The notes under the pieces are model-generated. The model saw nothing but the letters and a program-made list of their open reading frames with translations. It had not been told where the DNA came from and did no database searches. From the NCBI GenBank assembly GCA_030272785.1, contig JARXKM010000014.1:1-36319 (forward strand): a stretch of 36,319 bases of DNA. Reading direction: 5' to 3'. Positions within the stretch are counted from its first letter, which is position 1, and every line of letters starts with the position of its first letter. Positions 32,925-36,319 of this stretch are shown here, piece by piece. The position numbers were made by a program, and so were the translations under genes. The stretch is from Pseudomonadota bacterium. Lineage in GTDB: Bacteria; Pseudomonadota; Gammaproteobacteria; Burkholderiales; Burkholderiaceae_D.

Positions 32925-33578
32925 ATGAGAGAATTAAAGAATCACCTGTACGAACAAGTCGCTCGGATCGGCAAGGCATTGTCGAGCCCGAAACGTCTGG
33001 AGCTGATCGAGTTGCTTTGCCAAGGCGAAAAGGCCGTCGAGACGCTGGCCGCCGACGCCGAGATCAGCGTCAAGCTGACCAGCGCTCACCTCAAGGAGTT
33101 GCGGCAAGCGCGCCTGGTCGATTGCCGCAAGGACGGCAAATACGTCGTCTACCGGTTGGCCGATACCAGCGTCGCCGATCTGTGGGTGACGCTTCGCACC
33201 GAATCGGAAGAGAGACTGGTCGAACTCCAGCTTGCGCTGGCGTCGATCGTCGACCATCCCAGCGACCTCGACGGTCTCGATCGCCTCACCATCTTGAAGC
33301 GCGCTGCGGCGGGCGAGCTTAGGGTGCTGGACGTGCGCCCAGCACAGGAATTCGCCAGCGGCCATTTGCCACACGCCTTATCGCTACCGCTAGCCGAACT
33401 GAAGAAACGACTGGCGGAACTGCCAATCGACCTGCCCGTGGTGGCGTACTGCAGGGGACCGTTTTGCCTTATGGCAAAGGACGCCGTCGCCCTGATGCGC
33501 AAGAAGGGGTATCACGCGGTGCACCTGACCGATGGCGTCGCCGAATGGCGCGCCCACGGGCTGCCGGTGGAAACTTAA
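32925..33578 (+). CDS. ArsR-family regulator fused to a rhodanese domain
   Basis: The 217-residue protein joins an N-terminal winged helix (LSSPKRLELIELLCQGEKAVETLA, recognition part VKLTSAHLKELRQARLV) to a C-terminal rhodanese domain (LRVLDVRPAQEFASGHLPHALSLP). The active loop is YCRGPFCLMA with C176 and C181. C32 and C67 in the DNA-binding part may also react. The design suggests direct sensing of sulfane sulfur through the rhodanese cysteine, an inference. It leads an operon with a persulfide-dioxygenase-like gene and an MFS transporter. Its start appears to lack a leader. Confidence 0.88.
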   Translation: MRELKNHLYEQVARIGKALSSPKRLELIELLCQGEKAVETLAADAEISVKLTSAHLKELRQARLVDCRKDGKYVVYRLADTSVADLWVTLRTESEERLVELQLALASIVDHPSDLDGLDRLTILKRAAAGELRVLDVRPAQEFASGHLPHALSLPLAELKKRLAELPIDLPVVAYCRGPFCLMAKDAVALMRKKGYHAVHLTDGVAEWRAHGLPVET

Positions 33579-33597
33579 CTGCGACGAGGAGAACGAC

Positions 33598-34353
33598 ATG
33601 TTTTTCAAACAACGACCTGCTAAAGATGCCACCCTGTCCTATTTCTTCGGCTGCGCCGGCCACGGCAAAGGCATCGCGGTTGATGTCGCGAGCGGCGACG
33701 AAGACTGGTTCATCGCCGAGGCGCACAGCGCCGGCGTCGTCATCACCCATGTGATCGACACGCACGTGCATGCAGACCATTATTCCGGCGGGCTCGCGCT
33801 CGCCCGGGCAGTCGGGGCCGCCTACTGCTTGCACGAAAGCGATCTGGCGCGTACGTCGTTTGAGTTCATGCCATTGACCAACGGCCAGCGCATCGAGGCC
33901 GGCAACGTCGTGGTCGACGTGCTGCACACGCCAGGTCACACGGTTGACAGCATTTGCCTGCTGGTACGGGACCTGCGGCGTTGCGACCAGCCGTGGTTCG
34001 TCCTCACCGGGGACACCTTGTTTGTCGGCGCTGTCGGTCGCCCTGACTTGGCGGGCCGCGAGATTGAAATGGGCGGTCAACTATACGATAGCCTTCAGCA
34101 GAAGCTGTTGACCCTCCCAGCGGAACTCGAGATCTATCCCGGTCACCAGGCCGGAAGCGCCTGCGGCGCGGGCCTGTCGGGCAAGCCGTCATCGACCATC
34201 GGCTTCGAGCGACGCTTTAGTCCGATGCTGTCGATGCCACGCGATGAATTTGTCTCGGCCGTGATTGCCGACCTTCCGCCGCAGCCGCTGGAAATGGCGC
34301 GCATCTTCGAGGCCAACCTCCAGGGCCGTTCCGAGCAAACGGCGCGCGCGTGA
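33598..34353 (+). CDS. Type II/CstB-like persulfide dioxygenase (metallo-beta-lactamase fold)
   Basis: The protein of 251 residues has metal motif HVHADH (56-61), HTPGHTVDSICL, the block GDTLFVGAVGRPDL, and YPGHQAGSACGAGLSGKPSSTIGFE. The last block is characteristic of the dioxygenase module of CstB and of PDO type II proteins. It lacks the rhodanese domain of CstB, which instead is provided by the preceding ArsR-rhodanese protein. GAGGAG before the ATG is strong. It is the third class of such enzyme in the window. The stop overlaps the start of the MFS gene (TGATG). Confidence 0.87.
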   Translation: MFFKQRPAKDATLSYFFGCAGHGKGIAVDVASGDEDWFIAEAHSAGVVITHVIDTHVHADHYSGGLALARAVGAAYCLHESDLARTSFEFMPLTNGQRIEAGNVVVDVLHTPGHTVDSICLLVRDLRRCDQPWFVLTGDTLFVGAVGRPDLAGREIEMGGQLYDSLQQKLLTLPAELEIYPGHQAGSACGAGLSGKPSSTIGFERRFSPMLSMPRDEFVSAVIADLPPQPLEMARIFEANLQGRSEQTARA

Positions 34354-35642
34354 TGGCCACTGCCATGAAATATGGGATCCGCGCCAATTGGCGGCAAATC
34401 CTCCAGCAATTGCTGCAGGTGCTGTTCGTCGGCATGGCACTCGGAATGATGCGCACCGTGGTGCCGGCGCTTGCCGAAAGCGAGTTCGGAGTCCCGCGCG
34501 ACTCGTTCATGCTGCTGGTCGCCTTCGTGGTAGCTTTCGGTTTGGTCAAGGGCACGATGAACTTCGTCGCTGGCCGTCTCGCAGAGCGGATTGGCCGCAG
34601 GCCAGTGTTGTTGATCGGCTGGTTGACGGCGCTGCCCATTCCCTTGCTGATCTACTTCGCTCCCGCCTGGAGCTGGATCGTCGCCGCCACCGTCTTGCTT
34701 GGTGTGAACCAGGGTCTGACCTGGTCGATGACCCAGACAGCAAAACTTGACCTCACGCGCGCCGACCAACGCGGCGTTGTGATCGGTCTGAACGAATTCG
34801 CCGGCTATGTGGGCGTCGCCTCTGCGGGAGTAGCCACCGGATACGCCGCATCAGTGCTGGGGCCGCGCGCGGGCTTGCTGTGGTTCGGCGCCGCAGTCAT
34901 CGGGCTGGCAACCCTGCTCGCCCTGATGGCGGTAGTGGAAACCTTGCCGTGGGCGCATGCCGAACTGAAGCGCCACGCCGCCGGCGCAGCCGGCGCGCTA
35001 CGACCGCGCTATCCACACGGCGTCAGCACGCATCCAACGACGCGGGAGATATTTGCGCTGATGAGTTGGCGCGACCGCCGCATGGCCGCGCTATGCCAGG
35101 CAGGCCTGGTGGAAAAATTTGTCGATGCGCTGGTCTGGGTTTTCTGGCCGGTTTACTTGCACCGGCAGGGTGTCAGTCTGCCGGGCATCGGTTGGATCGT
35201 CGGCGTGTACGGCTTCACTTGGGGCGGTGCCCAATTGTTCGCCGGACGCTTCTCAGACAAGATCGGCCGCCATCGCCTGAATGTCGGCGGGATGTGGCTT
35301 TGCGGCATCGGCGTCGCCTTGCTCCCGCTTGGCACAGGCTCGGCTTGGTGGAGCATGTCGGCGGCAATAGCGGGACTCGGCATGGCGCTGCTCTATCCGA
35401 ACCTAAGCGCGGCCATCGCCGACATTTCCCACCCGAACTGGCGAGCGTCGGCAATCGGCATTTATCGGTTTTGGCGCGACCTCGGATACGCAGTCGGCGC
35501 GCTAGGTTTGGGCGCCGCCGCCGCGCTCGGGGGGCGCATCGAAAACGCGTTCTGGTTTGTCGCCATCGCCATGGGATTATCGGGACTCGTCCTCTATTAT
35601 TGGGGCGAGGAGACGCATCCGTTCCTGAATCCGGCCGCGTGA
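34353..35642 (+). CDS. MFS transporter
   Basis: This inner-membrane protein of about 429 residues has 12 predicted helices. Between helices 2 and 3 it has the MFS loop GRLAERIGRRPVLL, and in the second half the equivalent GRFSDKIGRHRL. The substrate is unknown; the operon context suggests export of a sulfur oxyanion or related compound. The start is the ATG at 34353 overlapping the dioxygenase stop; a GTG immediately before it is also possible. The gene is the last of the operon and is not followed by a clear terminator. Confidence 0.87.
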   Translation: MATAMKYGIRANWRQILQQLLQVLFVGMALGMMRTVVPALAESEFGVPRDSFMLLVAFVVAFGLVKGTMNFVAGRLAERIGRRPVLLIGWLTALPIPLLIYFAPAWSWIVAATVLLGVNQGLTWSMTQTAKLDLTRADQRGVVIGLNEFAGYVGVASAGVATGYAASVLGPRAGLLWFGAAVIGLATLLALMAVVETLPWAHAELKRHAAGAAGALRPRYPHGVSTHPTTREIFALMSWRDRRMAALCQAGLVEKFVDALVWVFWPVYLHRQGVSLPGIGWIVGVYGFTWGGAQLFAGRFSDKIGRHRLNVGGMWLCGIGVALLPLGTGSAWWSMSAAIAGLGMALLYPNLSAAIADISHPNWRASAIGIYRFWRDLGYAVGALGLGAAAALGGRIENAFWFVAIAMGLSGLVLYYWGEETHPFLNPAA

Positions 35643-36319
35643 GGCGTAAGATTTCTACCTTAGCCGGCCCAATAGGCATATGAACAAAGGCATCCACTAT
35701 GCCATTCGGGCTGCCGCAGCTTTCGTCCCCGCTCTCCAACGTTGACCGCTATTCGGCCTTCGCTTAACGTGGCAGGCAGCGTCGAATCGGGCGAAATACA
35801 TTTCGACGCCTGTTCGCGGCACAAACAAAGCGGCCGGATCCAGGCAGCTTGGGCGTGCAAGCATGGCACCTATAATCGGTGACGCAGGTTCAAAATAGCC
35901 GGGAAAGACAAGATTGATCGCCTCGCCCCAACTCGGCCCACCTGCGTCGCGTAGTGCTGCGACCATCGCGCTGATCGCGTCGGTTTGTTCTGGGCAGCCT
36001 TAGCGAACGTAGCGCCGGCAAACGAGGTTAAGGCATCGAACGGTCTCACCATCGTAACTGCGAAAGCGCCAGAGACTGGTAGACGTACATCAATGGCGTC
36101 CTGTCGTGCTCACAGACGCAGACGAGGCTTCTGATCCTACCGATTGATGGCGCAAGCCGCGGGCGCCAAGTTTCGCGTAGTCAGCGATCAGCGCTAAATC
36201 GATCCACGCACTTATGAACATCGGGCTCGCAGGTCGTGGCCGAACAAGCCATTCCGTCAGGGTTGAATTCGGCGGAACCGACATCCAATCGCTTTCTGCT
36301 ATTTCATGCGCCGGGCTAG
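35643..36319. other. 677 bp without a convincing intact gene; possible decayed reading frame
   Basis: Only short frames occur, none with a good start or family signature. On the minus strand, two adjacent frames could be pieces of one protein. A frame from 36052 reads FDALTSFAGATFAKAAQNK. Adding one base after the CC near 35985 would lead into TDAISAMVAALRDAGGPSW and on to SPIIGAMLARPSCLDP, ending near 35697. I do not recognise the product, and it may be chance. No tRNA, terminator or repeat is evident. Confidence 0.4.

Noticed and set aside
1-36319. CRISPR array, tRNA or rRNA genes, insertion sequences, prophage genes
   Set aside because: No spaced direct repeats, cloverleaf-like segments, transposase or integrase motifs were seen by eye on either strand.

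Overview
This 36.3 kb window is about 60% G+C and densely coded. Gene content and protein style point to a betaproteobacterium of the Burkholderiales (Oxalobacteraceae or Burkholderiaceae are plausible); this is a judgement from recognised families, not a computed placement. The common theme is inorganic sulfur. It holds a complete periplasmic Sox thiosulfate-oxidation operon, a sulfide:quinone oxidoreductase, three different classes of persulfide-dioxygenase-like metallo-beta-lactamase proteins, sulfur-compound transporters, rhodaneses, a TsdA-like dihaem cytochrome and periplasmic thiol-redox proteins. Four regulators of types linked to reactive or sulfane sulfur occur in it: FisR, a BigR/SqrR-type ArsR, a SoxR-type ArsR, and an ArsR-rhodanese fusion.

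Layout. (1) 1-5339: the end of a P-type ATPase; a leftward pdo-sqr pair; the divergent sigma-54 activator gene fisR; and a rightward two-gene unit (small DUF2892 membrane protein plus AhpD-like CxxC protein). The pdo-sqr pair and the two-gene unit each carry a near-consensus -24/-12 promoter and a cluster of CTGCCA/TGrCAG half-sites about 90-140 bp upstream, so both look like direct FisR targets. (2) 5347-9546: a cation P-type ATPase translationally coupled to a CDF-family efflux gene that carries a one-base frameshift, then a cytochrome b561. (3) 9619-17951: a periplasmic binding protein, two paralogous membrane-anchored TlpA-type thioredoxins, a chemoreceptor, a TsdA-like cytochrome, DsbG, and an OmpR/QseC-type two-component system. 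(4) 17969-21863: a DUF302 gene divergent from a bigR-like operon (ArsR, two YeeE/YedE half-transporters, TauE/SafE exporter, ETHE1-type dioxygenase, SAM methyltransferase). The intergenic region has overlapping divergent promoters embedded in an 11-bp-arm inverted repeat. (5) 21870-32081: a leftward block soxR-soxC-soxD-pseudoazurin-soxY-soxZ-soxA-soxX-soxB-rhodanese-thioredoxin-soxH-like-dsrE, with matching operator blocks before soxR and before soxC. (6) 32202-35642: a DUF302 lipoprotein, then a rightward operon of ArsR-rhodanese fusion, a CstB/PDO-II-like dioxygenase and an MFS transporter, probably started by a leaderless mRNA. (7) 35643-36319: no convincing intact gene.

How the parts fit (inference): Sox proteins oxidise thiosulfate in the periplasm, with SoxCD and perhaps the pseudoazurin passing electrons on. 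SQR oxidises sulfide to persulfide, and the three dioxygenases turn persulfide into sulfite, each in a separate operon with its own sensor. TauE/SafE and YeeE/YedE move sulfite and thiosulfate-type species. DsbG, TlpA and the thioredoxin keep cysteine carriers reduced. The result is a multi-sensor sulfane-sulfur control island. Its least familiar parts are the FisR-controlled DUF2892/AhpD-like unit, the two DUF302 proteins beside sulfur regulators, and the methyltransferase overlapping the ETHE1-type dioxygenase.
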